A DNA stretch of 64,000 bases from Flavobacteriales bacterium (GTDB lineage Bacteria > Bacteroidota > Bacteroidia > Flavobacteriales_C > GCA-002722245). A program made the position numbers and the translations under genes. Positions 1 to 9,064 of this stretch are shown in pieces (positions within the stretch are counted from its first letter, which is position 1; each line of letters starts with the position of its first letter). The stretch is taken from assembly GCA_023251075.1 (NCBI GenBank), contig JAHEZM010000008.1, positions 61,763 to 125,762 on the forward strand. Direction: 5' to 3'. The notes under the pieces were generated by a model that ran no database searches, was not told where the DNA came from, and saw nothing but the letters and a program-made list of their open reading frames with translations.

Positions 1-3000
1 TTTGCTTTCAAACTCAAAAATCAAATCATAAATACCTCTTTTAAAAATGGAGAGCTCTCCATTAAAACTATTTTGAACACTGCTTGTTACCCTAATACTG
101 CCGTGTTGTTGTAGTTTGATATTTACATAGCTTTCTACTTTCTTACCGTCGATAAAATTTACATCGAATTTTATTTTTCCTTCTCCCTTGCTTTGTGTTA
201 AGTTTAGTTGATTTCCAACAATATTGTATGTTGGAATATTTTTCGAAAAACTATTCCATTTCCTCGGATTTACATAGAAATAATTGGTGCCTCCCGCTTT
301 TACTACAAGTGTATCCGACCAATAGAAACCACCATTTTCTTTCACTAATTTCAATTGATATTTTCCTGGTAACAAATCCGCAAATACGTTGGGCTGTTTC
401 CCATAATAAACAGATGAATAAAATGTAATATTGCGATCATAAACATATTTGTCTTTTTCCTCTTTGTTTCTGCAAGCAAAAAAATCATTATTGATGCCAT
501 GTAATTCAATATGAGTAATTTCTTTTTCTTCGTTGGTATTAAAAAGCAATGTTGCTTTTTCTCCTTTCGATACAAGTGTTTCAGGATAAGTATAATATTC
601 GCTGTAATTGCTTTCTGTGGATGAACTCTCTTTAATGGGCAACACTTCTCCTGTTCTTGATTCAATGCTGGGGAAAGAAAAATATTTAAGTTTTTTATTG
701 ATCTCCAATTCTTTTACATCATCAAAACTATTGTAGTATTGATTATAGCTTTTACCTGGTGTTACAATAACAGTGTCTTCCGGAGCAAATAAATTAAAAT
801 TCTGTTTAATGGGGCCGATAAATGATCCTGAATAATTCATCTTATGGAGCACTCCATTCAAGCGAATTTTACCATTATGCCCTTTTATATATGCGTAAAA
901 ACTAGTTATTTCTTGTATTTCTTTTTTACTGAATTTTGTCTTCCTCTTTTCAGTCTTAACAAAGGGAAATGCTTTGTTCATATTTAGAGCAATCTCTAAT
1001 TTGTGTCCGGGTAAAAATTCCAAATTATTGATATAAATATTTTGATTTTTAGTAACGATCTTGATGTTGTGTTTTCCAGATGGAACAATACAAGAAAACT
1101 CATTTTGATAATTACCATAAAAAACTAGCTGATCATCGCAATACATTGCATAAACCCTTAAAAATAAAGGGCCCTTGCGCAAGAAAGGAAAAAACTGAGC
1201 AAAGTCGCCAAAGATTTTATGCTGCACAAAATAAAGAGAATCAACTGTTTTTATTCTCACTGTATGTAGTGTATCATAACCAAAGCGTTTAGCGTATTCC
1301 GCATCCATATCTTTATTAATGATCCTGTCTATTTTCAATTCTGCTTCAACCTTACTAAATTCATTGTCTTTTTTTCTGTAATGGCTTGAGCTATATTTTA
1401 AAGGTTTCCAGTTATTCTTTTCAAATTTATTGTTCACTATTCTGCTGAAAACCGCTGCGTTTTCAACAGGCTTCATGTGATGATCAAATGCTTTTATTTT
1501 AATTTCTGAAACGGCTCCGGGTAGCGTACTGTCAGGGTGTTCAACCACCAGTTTCAGCCGATTCGTTTCGGGCGTTATGGTGTTTTTTTTTACCTTCATT
1601 TCACCATTGAAATATTCGTATTGAATGTTTACATTTTTCTTGAAATCGATAGGAAAAATCATTTTTAACTCTTCATTGTTATTTTCGCCTTTCTCAATAT
1701 TTTTACCCTCTTGATCCACAGAATATTCAAACGTCAGGCCGCCTTCATTTTCAAAAGTTAAATGAATGCTATCGTTCAAATAATGGTGTTTCAAATAAAC
1801 ATCGTATTCAATTTCCCTTTTTTCTTCCACTACTTTTTCTCCTCCATAGCTAAATAATTTATCGATCTTTTTTACTTCATTGGCGCCATAAGTAATCTCC
1901 ACTTCTAATTTGTATCTGATCTGCGCTCCTTTGATCATGAAGGAGTCTAAAGATATTTTGGTGGCTTTTACATCATCAAGCTCAACGCCTTGTTTTACTG
2001 TACTTTCAAAGGGAATGAAAAAATAATTACTGTCTGTTTTTTCTATTTTTTCAGGATATAATTTGTAACTCATTACGGCATCAGGAATAGGAAATCCATT
2101 CGCATCATTGGCACTTACATGAAAAAAAACACTATCGTTTTTATAGAAGTCGCTCTGCATTTTAACATCACAAAAAATGCTTTTAAGCTCATAGTCTTCT
2201 AAATAAAAACTAGTGCCGCTGTAGTTATCTGCTTCAACGATATACCACGAATCCAGCGCAAGAGAATCACCTAAAACAAAAGAGTAATTGAAAATGCCTT
2301 TATCACTTATTTCTAGCTCTTTGGTATGAAATACTTTTCCGTAATTTTTGAAGCGGAACTCTGTTTTTCCCTTTTTGAATTTTCCTTTTTTATCTACTAT
2401 TAAACCCCTCACTTTCACGGTATCGCCTATACGATATACAGGTTTGTTAATCGCAATAAAGGAACCTGATCCGTATTCTGCTTTATCCTTATCGGGATAA
2501 TTAGATTCTTTCTCTAACTCGAGAAAAAAGCATTCCGATTTGGTTTTGATTTTTAATATTTTCTTGTTGGTTTTTCCTTTAAATAAATAAGATTTTAATT
2601 CGAAAGAATAATCCAGTAAAGCATTGTTTATCCTGAGTTCTGCATCGTTAATAAAATGATTGGTTTTAGTATCTCGAATTCTAATGTTAAGCTGTTTATT
2701 TTCGCACCATAAAATCACATTCAAATCGCTTTCATAAAACAAATTATAGCTAACCCATAATGCATTAGGACTCACTTCAAGATAATAGGCGGGAGCATAT
2801 TTTTTTCTATATCCAAAATCCGGAAAAGAATCCACCAGAGTATGCAGGTTTGCTCTTGTAAAATCTTTTTTGTGCAGAATATTTGCCTCTGCTTCATCGC
2901 TACTAATTTTATAAATGTATTTGAAATGCAAAGATCTTTCTTGCTTTTGAACATGCTGTGCCACCAAAAAAGAAGAATAAAAGAGGAATGTATATAAAAG

Positions 3001-3036
3001 CAGTATTCGCCCAAAAAAAGTGTTGTGTAACATCAT
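1..3036 (-). CDS. MG2-domain alpha-2-macroglobulin-like secreted protein (5' part; runs off the window)
   Basis: The minus strand is open from an ATG-ATG pair at 3036/3033 to the left edge, about 1012 codons without a stop in every stretch I translated. The N-terminus has a signal peptide (basic start, hydrophobic run, then VAQ). Residues around 200-300 read like an MG2 macroglobulin domain ('NKPVYRIGDTVKVRGLIVD', later 'LDSWYIVEADNYSGTSF'). A further Ig-like module follows ('FFHVSANDANGFPIPDAV'), and further on a stretch typical of A2M-like proteins ('EIKIKAFDHHMKPVENAAVF'). The family is large and envelope-associated, and is thought to act in defence against proteases or in envelope export; the role here is inferred. 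The C-terminus is missing, so presence of a thioester or TonB-plug domain cannot be judged. The gene begins 75 nt from the end of the 3111-8194 operon and may be read through from it. Confidence 0.85.
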   Translation of the reverse strand, partial: MMLHNTFFGRILLLYTFLFYSSFLVAQHVQKQERSLHFKYIYKISSDEAEANILHKKDFTRANLHTLVDSFPDFGYRKKYAPAYYLEVSPNALWVSYNLFYESDLNVILWCENKQLNIRIRDTKTNHFINDAELRINNALLDYSFELKSYLFKGKTNKKILKIKTKSECFFLELEKESNYPDKDKAEYGSGSFIAINKPVYRIGDTVKVRGLIVDKKGKFKKGKTEFRFKNYGKVFHTKELEISDKGIFNYSFVLGDSLALDSWYIVEADNYSGTSFYLEDYELKSIFCDVKMQSDFYKNDSVFFHVSANDANGFPIPDAVMSYKLYPEKIEKTDSNYFFIPFESTVKQGVELDDVKATKISLDSFMIKGAQIRYKLEVEITYGANEVKKIDKLFSYGGEKVVEEKREIEYDVYLKHHYLNDSIHLTFENEGGLTFEYSVDQEGKNIEKGENNNEELKMIFPIDFKKNVNIQYEYFNGEMKVKKNTITPETNRLKLVVEHPDSTLPGAVSEIKIKAFDHHMKPVENAAVFSRIVNNKFEKNNWKPLKYSSSHYRKKDNEFSKVEAELKIDRIINKDMDAEYAKRFGYDTLHTVRIKTVDSLYFVQHKIFGDFAQFFPFLRKGPLFLRVYAMYCDDQLVFYGNYQNEFSCIVPSGKHNIKIVTKNQNIYINNLEFLPGHKLEIALNMNKAFPFVKTEKRKTKFSKKEIQEITSFYAYIKGHNGKIRLNGVLHKMNYSGSFIGPIKQNFNLFAPEDTVIVTPGKSYNQYYNSFDDVKELEINKKLKYFSFPSIESRTGEVLPIKESSSTESNYSEYYTYPETLVSKGEKATLLFNTNEEKEITHIELHGINNDFFACRNKEEKDKYVYDRNITFYSSVYYGKQPNVFADLLPGKYQLKLVKENGGFYWSDTLVVKAGGTNYFYVNPRKWNSFSKNIPTYNIVGNQLNLTQSKGEGKIKFDVNFIDGKKVESYVNIKLQQHGSIRVTSSVQNSFNGELSIFKRGIYDLIFEFESK

Positions 3037-3110
3037 AAAAGTTGATTGTAGTGTATCCTATTCCTTTGTTTAAAGCGTTTAAATTTAAATAGGATTTTTA
3101 AAGGATGCAA

Positions 3111-3377
3111 TTAAGCCACTTTCCAAATAAAATAAATGAGGTAACTCACAGAAACTACTACGCTTAAAACAATCATCACCAAACTTTTGGTGCTTTTTTG
3201 AGTGCGGTATTTTCGAATTAAATCTGTTCCTACGAACAAAAGCACAGCAAATAAAATAAAGTCGAGGAGATATTCTCTAATGATGCCTTGGGCTAAAAAT
3301 AATAAAAGTGAAAGCACTAATACTACAGCGGCAAACCAAACCACAGCCTGAATCAGTTTTTTCCTCTCCACAGCCAT
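3111..3377 (-). CDS. Small membrane protein of the kinase/regulator operon
   Basis: This 88-residue protein has a short basic N-terminus and three hydrophobic segments (about residues 10-30, 36-52 and 65-86) separated by a basic loop (RKYRTQKSTK), so it should be an inner-membrane protein. The ATG directly abuts the stop codon of the upstream response regulator gene, which argues for translational coupling. I recognise no family. Its position suggests a membrane accessory of the two-component system, but that is only inference from context. Confidence 0.7.
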   Translation of the reverse strand: MAVERKKLIQAVVWFAAVVLVLSLLLFLAQGIIREYLLDFILFAVLLFVGTDLIRKYRTQKSTKSLVMIVLSVVVSVSYLIYFIWKVA

Positions 3378-4136
3378 TTAAACGAAATTCAATCGTTTCA
3401 ATAAATCATCTTTGTATGATCCGCCAATAGAGATAGGGTTGTCATCGTTTTCAAGATATAAAATCCCTTGAGATTGTTCCAACGATACGATACGATCTAC
3501 ACGAACAATAAACGAACGATGAACACGAATAAACTGCGAAGTAGGTAATTTAGACTCTATTTCTTTCATCGTGGCGTGAATAGTATAATCGCCATTGGCT
3601 GTATGAAAAGTAACATAATCTTTTAGGGCTTCAACATAAAACAAATCAATCATTTTAACCTTCACTAATTTCGATTTAGCGCGAATGAATAAGAAATCGC
3701 TAGATCCTTTACCATCCAGTAGAGTAGCATATATCTCGTTTTCTTTTTTGAGCTCCATTGTTTTTTTATGCTTGTATAAAGCCATTTCAATAGACGTATG
3801 TAAATCTATTTCTTTGAATGGTTTTAAAATATAACCGTATGGTTCTGTGATTTTTGCTTTCGATAAAGTGCTTTCGTCGGCATAAGCGGTTAAAAATATA
3901 ACTGGCAAATCGTACACTTCCTTCACGGTATCTGCGGTGTCTATACCACTCATATCCCCTTTCAACATAATATCCATCAAAATGATGTCGGGCTGATTGT
4001 CTTTTAGAATAGCTAGTGCCTTTTCACCAGAAGATGCTGTTCCAATAACATTGTAGCCCATTTTTTGCAGGCTGTGCTGAATATCCTTTGCAACGATGTT
4101 TTCATCTTCCACCACCAATACGTTAATTGCTCCCAT
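3378..4136 (-). CDS. LytTR-type response regulator
   Basis: The 252-residue protein has an N-terminal receiver domain (about 1-125) with acidic pocket E10-D11, phosphoacceptor D55 (ILMDIML), switch threonine T83 and K105-P106. A C-terminal LytTR DNA-binding domain follows (about 145-250: 'IDLFYVEALKDYVTFH', 'QFIRVHRSFIVRVDRI'). It should bind DNA direct repeats when phosphorylated. The gene lies 8 nt downstream of a histidine kinase gene, its likely partner, and is immediately followed by a small membrane protein gene. Its target genes are not visible from the sequence. Confidence 0.93.
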   Translation of the reverse strand: MGAINVLVVEDENIVAKDIQHSLQKMGYNVIGTASSGEKALAILKDNQPDIILMDIMLKGDMSGIDTADTVKEVYDLPVIFLTAYADESTLSKAKITEPYGYILKPFKEIDLHTSIEMALYKHKKTMELKKENEIYATLLDGKGSSDFLFIRAKSKLVKVKMIDLFYVEALKDYVTFHTANGDYTIHATMKEIESKLPTSQFIRVHRSFIVRVDRIVSLEQSQGILYLENDDNPISIGGSYKDDLLKRLNFV

Positions 4137-4144
4137 AGTAGTTA

Positions 4145-5668
4145 TTAATTTGCTTTAAATTCTATAGTAAATTTCGCTCCCTTTTTTCTTTCTAATTTTA
4201 GCTCTCCGTCTATTTGATCTACCAGTGTTATCACTAACTGTAAACCCAAAGATTCCGTTTCTTTGAAATTCACATGTTCTGGCATCCCAACGCCGTCGTC
4301 TTCAATAATTAAAAAATTAGGTCCGGTCTCTTTTCGCTTTAAAGATATGAAAATGTTTCCCTTTCTGGAATCTGGAAAGGCATATTTTAACGCATTGGCC
4401 ACCAATTCATTCACAATTAATCCACAGGGTATCGATGTATCTAGGGAAAGGAAGATTTTGTCTATATCGAAATTTAAAGAAACTCTCCCTCCTACCGAGT
4501 ACGAATACAATAAATTTGAACACAAACTTTTCAAATAACTACCGAAATCAACGTGTGAGAAATCTTTATTTTGGTAAAGGCTTTCGTGAATAAACGACAT
4601 TGATTTTATTCGATCTCTACACTCTTTCAGCATCGTTAGGGTGTACTGATCTTTTACGTAAGAAGATTGTAAATTCAAAATGCTTGAAATCACCTGTAAG
4701 TTGTTTTTTACGCGATGGTGCACTTCTTTCAACAACATCTCGCTTTCGGCTAAAGTGGTTTTTAGCTTGGCTTCAGCCTCTTTTCTCTCGGCTATTTCTT
4801 TTTCTAAAACGCCTGTTGTTGCCTCCGCTATTTCTGCTCTTAGTCTTTCTTCCTCTGCCTGTAAACGTTCCCCCAAGTCTCTTCCATTCACAATCAGCAC
4901 GCTTTTTCCAAAATAAGATCCTTTCTTAAAAATCAACTCTAAAAGAAAAATTTCTCCGTTTTTATTTTTTGCTTTCCAGTCGAAACGCGAACTTCCTTCT
5001 TTCCAGGCTTTTTGAATTTTACGGGTTAATGTAGAGGCAACTACTTTATCCTCCATTGATTGCAGTGAATTACCAATAATTTCCTCTTTCGTTAAGGAAA
5101 ATTTATCAATAGCCGATTTGTTCGCGTCAATAATAATATTGGCTTCGCTAAGAATTAAAATAACGTCGGTACTACTATTAAAAATCTCGAAATAACTTTT
5201 AATACTTTTATTTTTAAATTCTTCGGCTTCCTTTCTACGGGTAATATCGCGCACTATAGCCTGCATCATCTTTTCGCCATTTACTTCAAAAGCACTTAAA
5301 CTCACTTCTGCGTCGAACTGCTCCCCATTGAATCGCAAAAATTTCCAGTAAAAAAATTGTGATTCTTTGTTCAGGGCCAATATTGTAAGATCATAAAAAT
5401 TCAAAATAGAATCGGCTCCCGACGGCTGTTTTTCGGGCAAATAACGATACAGGTGTTGGCCCATTAAATCCTCTGATTTACAACCAAACATCTCTAAAGA
5501 TTTTTCATTGCAATCTATAATTTTATTTTCCTTAATAATGAAAATAGAGTCATTGGCTTTGGAAAAAAGCATTCTGTGTTTTTCTTCGCTTAAACGCAGT
5601 TGCTGCTCTATTTCATGAGCGTTTATGTTTTTTACAGATGGCTTTTTAGTGCTTTTTTTCTTTTCCAT
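4145..5668 (-). CDS. Sensor histidine kinase with two PAS domains, HisKA_2 type
   Basis: The 507-residue protein has no membrane segment or signal peptide, so it is probably cytoplasmic. It has PAS domains at about 25-145 and 155-270, a short coiled coil (about 270-310) and a HisKA_2 dimerisation domain in which 'EVHHRVKNNLQ' puts the phosphoacceptor at H318. The C-terminal ATPase domain has an N-box (NELVANALKYAF, about 420-431), the G1 motif 'DDGVGMP' and 'SLGLQLV'. This kinase type commonly pairs with LytTR regulators or regulators with unusual outputs, and one lies 8 nt downstream. The start overlaps the end of the MORN-repeat gene by 23 nt, consistent with one transcript. The PAS ligand is unknown. 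Confidence 0.92.
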   Translation of the reverse strand: MEKKKSTKKPSVKNINAHEIEQQLRLSEEKHRMLFSKANDSIFIIKENKIIDCNEKSLEMFGCKSEDLMGQHLYRYLPEKQPSGADSILNFYDLTILALNKESQFFYWKFLRFNGEQFDAEVSLSAFEVNGEKMMQAIVRDITRRKEAEEFKNKSIKSYFEIFNSSTDVILILSEANIIIDANKSAIDKFSLTKEEIIGNSLQSMEDKVVASTLTRKIQKAWKEGSSRFDWKAKNKNGEIFLLELIFKKGSYFGKSVLIVNGRDLGERLQAEEERLRAEIAEATTGVLEKEIAERKEAEAKLKTTLAESEMLLKEVHHRVKNNLQVISSILNLQSSYVKDQYTLTMLKECRDRIKSMSFIHESLYQNKDFSHVDFGSYLKSLCSNLLYSYSVGGRVSLNFDIDKIFLSLDTSIPCGLIVNELVANALKYAFPDSRKGNIFISLKRKETGPNFLIIEDDGVGMPEHVNFKETESLGLQLVITLVDQIDGELKLERKKGAKFTIEFKAN

Positions 5669-7202
5669 CTTTTTCTTTTTTTACAACCAATTGACCATTC
5701 ACCTTATATTCTTCGTCGTTAATGAATGTAATGATTTTTTCTTGTTCTCCGCTTTCTAAATAGTAAATCCAATCTCCATTTTTATACCCTCCAACGCAAG
5801 GACCTTTGGATTTCAAATTTCCTGATGGATAATAATATTTATGTTCTCCCGCGGCTTGTCCGGCAATAAATTCTCCTTCAAATCTTTTAGTATTATTATC
5901 TGTATATTCATGCTTCCACATTCCTTCTTTTAAATCGTCTTTATAATTTCCAAATTCTTTATAAACACCCATTTCATACAACCACATTCCTTCTTTCATT
6001 CCTCCAGAATATTTTCCTTTGCTTATGATTTTTCCGTCTATTGAATATTCTGTCATTTCTCCTTCTTCTAAACCGTTTTCAAATGTTTCTTCACGTAATA
6101 AATTTCCATTATCATAATACCATTTCCACTCTCCTATTGCTTTACCCGAAGTGTTGTATTGACCCGTTTGTTCCAACGCTCCGTTTCGATGATAATATTT
6201 CCAAACTCCGGTTTTTATATCTTTAGTGTAAGTTCCTTCGATCTTCAATTTTTTATCTTCATAATATTCTTTCCACGCTCCGTTTTTCACCCCTCCTTCA
6301 CCTAAATTTCCATAACTTATAGAAATGCCATTTTGAAAATTTTCTACCGCAATAAGACTTCCTTTTTCATCGTAAGATTTAAAAACACCATCTTTTTTTC
6401 CATCGACATAAGGACCTACTGTTTTTATTTTTGTAGCGCTATCTGTTTCTTTTCTCACCTCCGCTTTCATTAATTCTTTTGGATTTTCTATCAACACTCC
6501 GTATTCGTATTTTTTAATCTCCTTTAAGCCCCCCAGCGTATCATACATTTTTACATAGCCATGTAGTAAATTATTTAAATAAGGTTCTTCCTTTTTTATT
6601 GATTTTGAATCGTAAAATTGAATCCACATTCCTTGTTTATTTTTTTTATGATCTACTCTATTTATTTCTCTTTCTTTTTGTGGCACATCATTTTTATATT
6701 CTTTAATTGTAATTATTAAAGAATCGTTTAAATAGCTATATTCATAACTATTTCCCTGTTCTTTTCCTTTTACAAAATTTCTTTCCCAATGAATGTTTCC
6801 ATTTGGATAGTATTCAAATGTTTTTCCGTTTTTAATACCCTTTTGATAAAATTCTTTTGTGTTTAAAGAGTCGGAAAAGAAATACGACCATCCATTTTTT
6901 TTACCTTGAGAATAAGAAATGATATTTATAATTTTTCCACTTCTATTGTAAAAATTCCAAATACTATCAAGCTGATAATTTTTCCTATTTCCCTCAACAC
7001 TTTTTACTCCATTTTCATAATAATTAATCCAGTATTTATCAGGTTTCCCATTTACCAAATAACCTTCACTGGATTTAACTCCTGATGGATAATAATAAGT
7101 TTGAAATTTTATAGAATCCTGAGAAAATAAATTAAAAGTTAATATACAAAATACAGCCAATAGCTGTACTCTGTAAACTATTAACTTTATTATTTTTATC
7201 AT
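5646..7202 (-). CDS. Secreted MORN-type repeat protein
   Basis: The 518-residue protein starts with a signal peptide ending near 'FNLFSQ'. The rest is a tandem array of about 20-25-residue repeats of the type 'Y.. NG.. K.. G.. ..G..(N/D)G.W.YY', the YwqK/MORN_2 repeat, with more than a dozen units. Such proteins are abundant in Bacteroidota; older annotation calls them 'antitoxin YwqK', but no toxin is present here. The start codon overlaps the nadA stop (ATGA). Its 3' end overlaps the histidine kinase start, so a role in the same envelope-sensing pathway is plausible but unproven. No T9SS C-terminal domain is evident. Confidence 0.85.
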   Translation of the reverse strand: MIKIIKLIVYRVQLLAVFCILTFNLFSQDSIKFQTYYYPSGVKSSEGYLVNGKPDKYWINYYENGVKSVEGNRKNYQLDSIWNFYNRSGKIINIISYSQGKKNGWSYFFSDSLNTKEFYQKGIKNGKTFEYYPNGNIHWERNFVKGKEQGNSYEYSYLNDSLIITIKEYKNDVPQKEREINRVDHKKNKQGMWIQFYDSKSIKKEEPYLNNLLHGYVKMYDTLGGLKEIKKYEYGVLIENPKELMKAEVRKETDSATKIKTVGPYVDGKKDGVFKSYDEKGSLIAVENFQNGISISYGNLGEGGVKNGAWKEYYEDKKLKIEGTYTKDIKTGVWKYYHRNGALEQTGQYNTSGKAIGEWKWYYDNGNLLREETFENGLEEGEMTEYSIDGKIISKGKYSGGMKEGMWLYEMGVYKEFGNYKDDLKEGMWKHEYTDNNTKRFEGEFIAGQAAGEHKYYYPSGNLKSKGPCVGGYKNGDWIYYLESGEQEKIITFINDEEYKVNGQLVVKKEKDGKEKKH

Positions 7203-8194
7203 AAGCCTAATTTTGCAGAAATTTCTAACATTCTAAGAATTGGCTTTTTAGCTTTTTCTATTAACTCTGCATCCATCTCAATCGCTGGTAATTCATATAA
7301 TAAGCAATTGTATAATTTTTCTAAAGTATTTAATTTCATATGCGGACAATCATTGCAAGCACAAGTATTATTAGGTGGTGCAGGAATAAATATTTTATTA
7401 GGTGATGCTTTTTGCATCTGATGTAAAATACCTGCTTCAGTTGCCACAATAAATTCCATACAATCACTTTTTATAGAATAATTTAAAATACCTGTAGTAG
7501 ATCCTATATAATCAGCTATCTGAAGTAAAGATGCCTCACACTCCGGATGAGCTAATAACTGTGCTTTAGAATGCTTTATTTTAAGTTGAGTTATTTTTTC
7601 TAAAGAAAAAATTTCATGAACCATACATGATCCATCCCATAACACCATTTCTCTTCCTGTTTTCTTAACCAAATAAGCTCCTAAATTTTTATCTGGTGCA
7701 AAAATAATTTTCTGCTCTTTTGGTAAACTTTCTATAATTTGCAAAGCATTACTTGAAGTACAAACTATATCAGTTAACGCTTTAATCTCTGCTGAACAAT
7801 TTACATAAGAAATCACTAAATGATCGGGATGTTGTTCTTTGAATTTTTGAAATTTATCAGCCGGACAAGAATCTGCTAAGCTACATCCAGCTTTTAAATC
7901 AGGCAGTAATACTTTTTTTTGAGGACTCAAAATCTTAGCGGTTTCAGCCATAAATTCCACTCCTGCAAAAACAATAATATCAGCATTGGTTGCTGCTGCT
8001 TGTTGAGATAATCCTAAACTATCTCCAATGTAATCAGCGATATCCTGAATATCAGCATCCTGATAATAATGAGCTAGAATTACTGCATTCTTCTTTTTCT
8101 TAAGTTCTTTAATTTCATGAAACAAATCTAAGGAAGGATTCACAGAAATATTCAAGTAGCCTTTTTCCTTTATATCATTAATATTAATATTCAT
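7199..8194 (-). CDS. nadA: Quinolinate synthase A
   Basis: The 331-residue protein matches NadA over its whole length. This [4Fe-4S] enzyme condenses iminoaspartate with dihydroxyacetone phosphate to quinolinate in de novo NAD synthesis. Visible hallmarks are '[26 protein letters not shown]', '[15 protein letters not shown]' and cluster ligands C104 (KAGCSLAD), C190 (WDGSCMVHE) and the cysteine-rich C-terminal patch ending in C283 (CPHMKLNTL). It is the first gene of the minus-strand operon and is expressed from the AT-rich region at 8195-8635. The stop codon overlaps the next start by 4 nt. No nadB or nadC lies nearby. Confidence 0.97.
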   Translation of the reverse strand: MNININDIKEKGYLNISVNPSLDLFHEIKELKKKKNAVILAHYYQDADIQDIADYIGDSLGLSQQAAATNADIIVFAGVEFMAETAKILSPQKKVLLPDLKAGCSLADSCPADKFQKFKEQHPDHLVISYVNCSAEIKALTDIVCTSSNALQIIESLPKEQKIIFAPDKNLGAYLVKKTGREMVLWDGSCMVHEIFSLEKITQLKIKHSKAQLLAHPECEASLLQIADYIGSTTGILNYSIKSDCMEFIVATEAGILHQMQKASPNKIFIPAPPNNTCACNDCPHMKLNTLEKLYNCLLYELPAIEMDAELIEKAKKPILRMLEISAKLGL

Positions 8195-8635
8195 TTTTAA
8201 ATTTTATAATGGTATTATATTCCTGTTAGTATTGTTATTAGTTTATTATTGTTTTATTCGTTTTGTTTATTACTTTGATGTTATTCATAGTTTATAAACA
8301 AGTTTAATTTTTCTATTGAATTGATTTTTAAGAACGTACTTCTTTATTAACATTTTTAAATATTGGGTTAAAGTTAATAATACCGCAATAATTTACTGTG
8401 TATATTTTGTGTACTTTTTTACTTCAACTTTTATTCTTTTCATTTTTATTATCCACAATCTTTCTTCATTAGAATTTTAATCGAGATTATCTCTTTATTT
8501 TTGTTGTAAAGTTTTCAAACTCTTATTTAGTAGTAAACAATTGTAGTGTTCATAAATCACTTATTTAATATACTAAGAAACAGAGCTTTAAAAATAGTTG
8601 TTTTTCTAATGTTTGTAAATTGTTAATAGCGTATT
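8195..8635. other. AT-rich gene-free region between divergent nadA and rpiB
   Basis: I find no coding sequence in these 441 nt, which are strongly AT-rich. The region must hold the promoters of nadA (minus) and rpiB (plus). It contains one perfect DnaA box, TTATCCACA at 8449-8457. Near-matches are TTATTCATA at 8281-8289, TTATAAACA at 8292-8300 and TGTGTATAT (reverse orientation) at 8397-8405. TATTTTTG at 8496-8503 fits the phylum's -7 consensus TAnnTTTG in the rpiB direction, but I see no TTTG at the right spacing upstream. See the finding on a possible replication origin. Confidence 0.55.
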
Positions 8636-9064
8636 ATGGAAATTGCAATTGCTGGTGATCATGCCGGATTTAAGTTAAAGGAACTGATTAAGAGTTACTT
8701 GATCTCAAAAAATTATACATTTAAAGACTTTGGAACCAATTCCGAAGAAAGTTGCGATTATCCTGATTTTGCTCATCCGCTGGCAAAATCTGTAAATGAT
8801 GGACATTATAAATTAGGTATTTTAATTTGTGGAAGTGCTAATGGAGTAAATATGGTTGCTAATAAACACCAGCAAGTGAGATCTGCATTGTGTTGGAATG
8901 TTGAAGTGGCAAAATTAGCTCGTCAGCACAATAATGCTAATGTAGTAGCTATTCCAGCTCGTTTTCTTTCTACAGAATTAGCGCTAGAAATTGTGGATGC
9001 CTTTATCAATACGCCTTTTGAAGGTGGCCGACATGAAAATAGAGTGAATAAAATAGCATGCTAA
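8636..9064 (+). CDS. rpiB: Ribose 5-phosphate isomerase B
   Basis: The 142-residue protein fits the RpiB/LacA family, which interconverts ribose 5-phosphate and ribulose 5-phosphate in the pentose phosphate pathway. It shows 'IAIAGDHAGF' for phosphate binding, the catalytic cysteine C65 in 'GILICGSANG', H98 in 'LARQHNNANV' and the C-terminal 'FEGGRHENRV'. The length is normal. The last 7 nt overlap the M28 peptidase gene, so the two are probably co-transcribed. Confidence 0.96.
   Translation: MEIAIAGDHAGFKLKELIKSYLISKNYTFKDFGTNSEESCDYPDFAHPLAKSVNDGHYKLGILICGSANGVNMVANKHQQVRSALCWNVEVAKLARQHNNANVVAIPARFLSTELALEIVDAFINTPFEGGRHENRVNKIAC

Noticed and set aside
4263..4929. Plus-strand frames opposite the histidine kinase
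   Set aside because: The minus-strand kinase domains run continuously through them.
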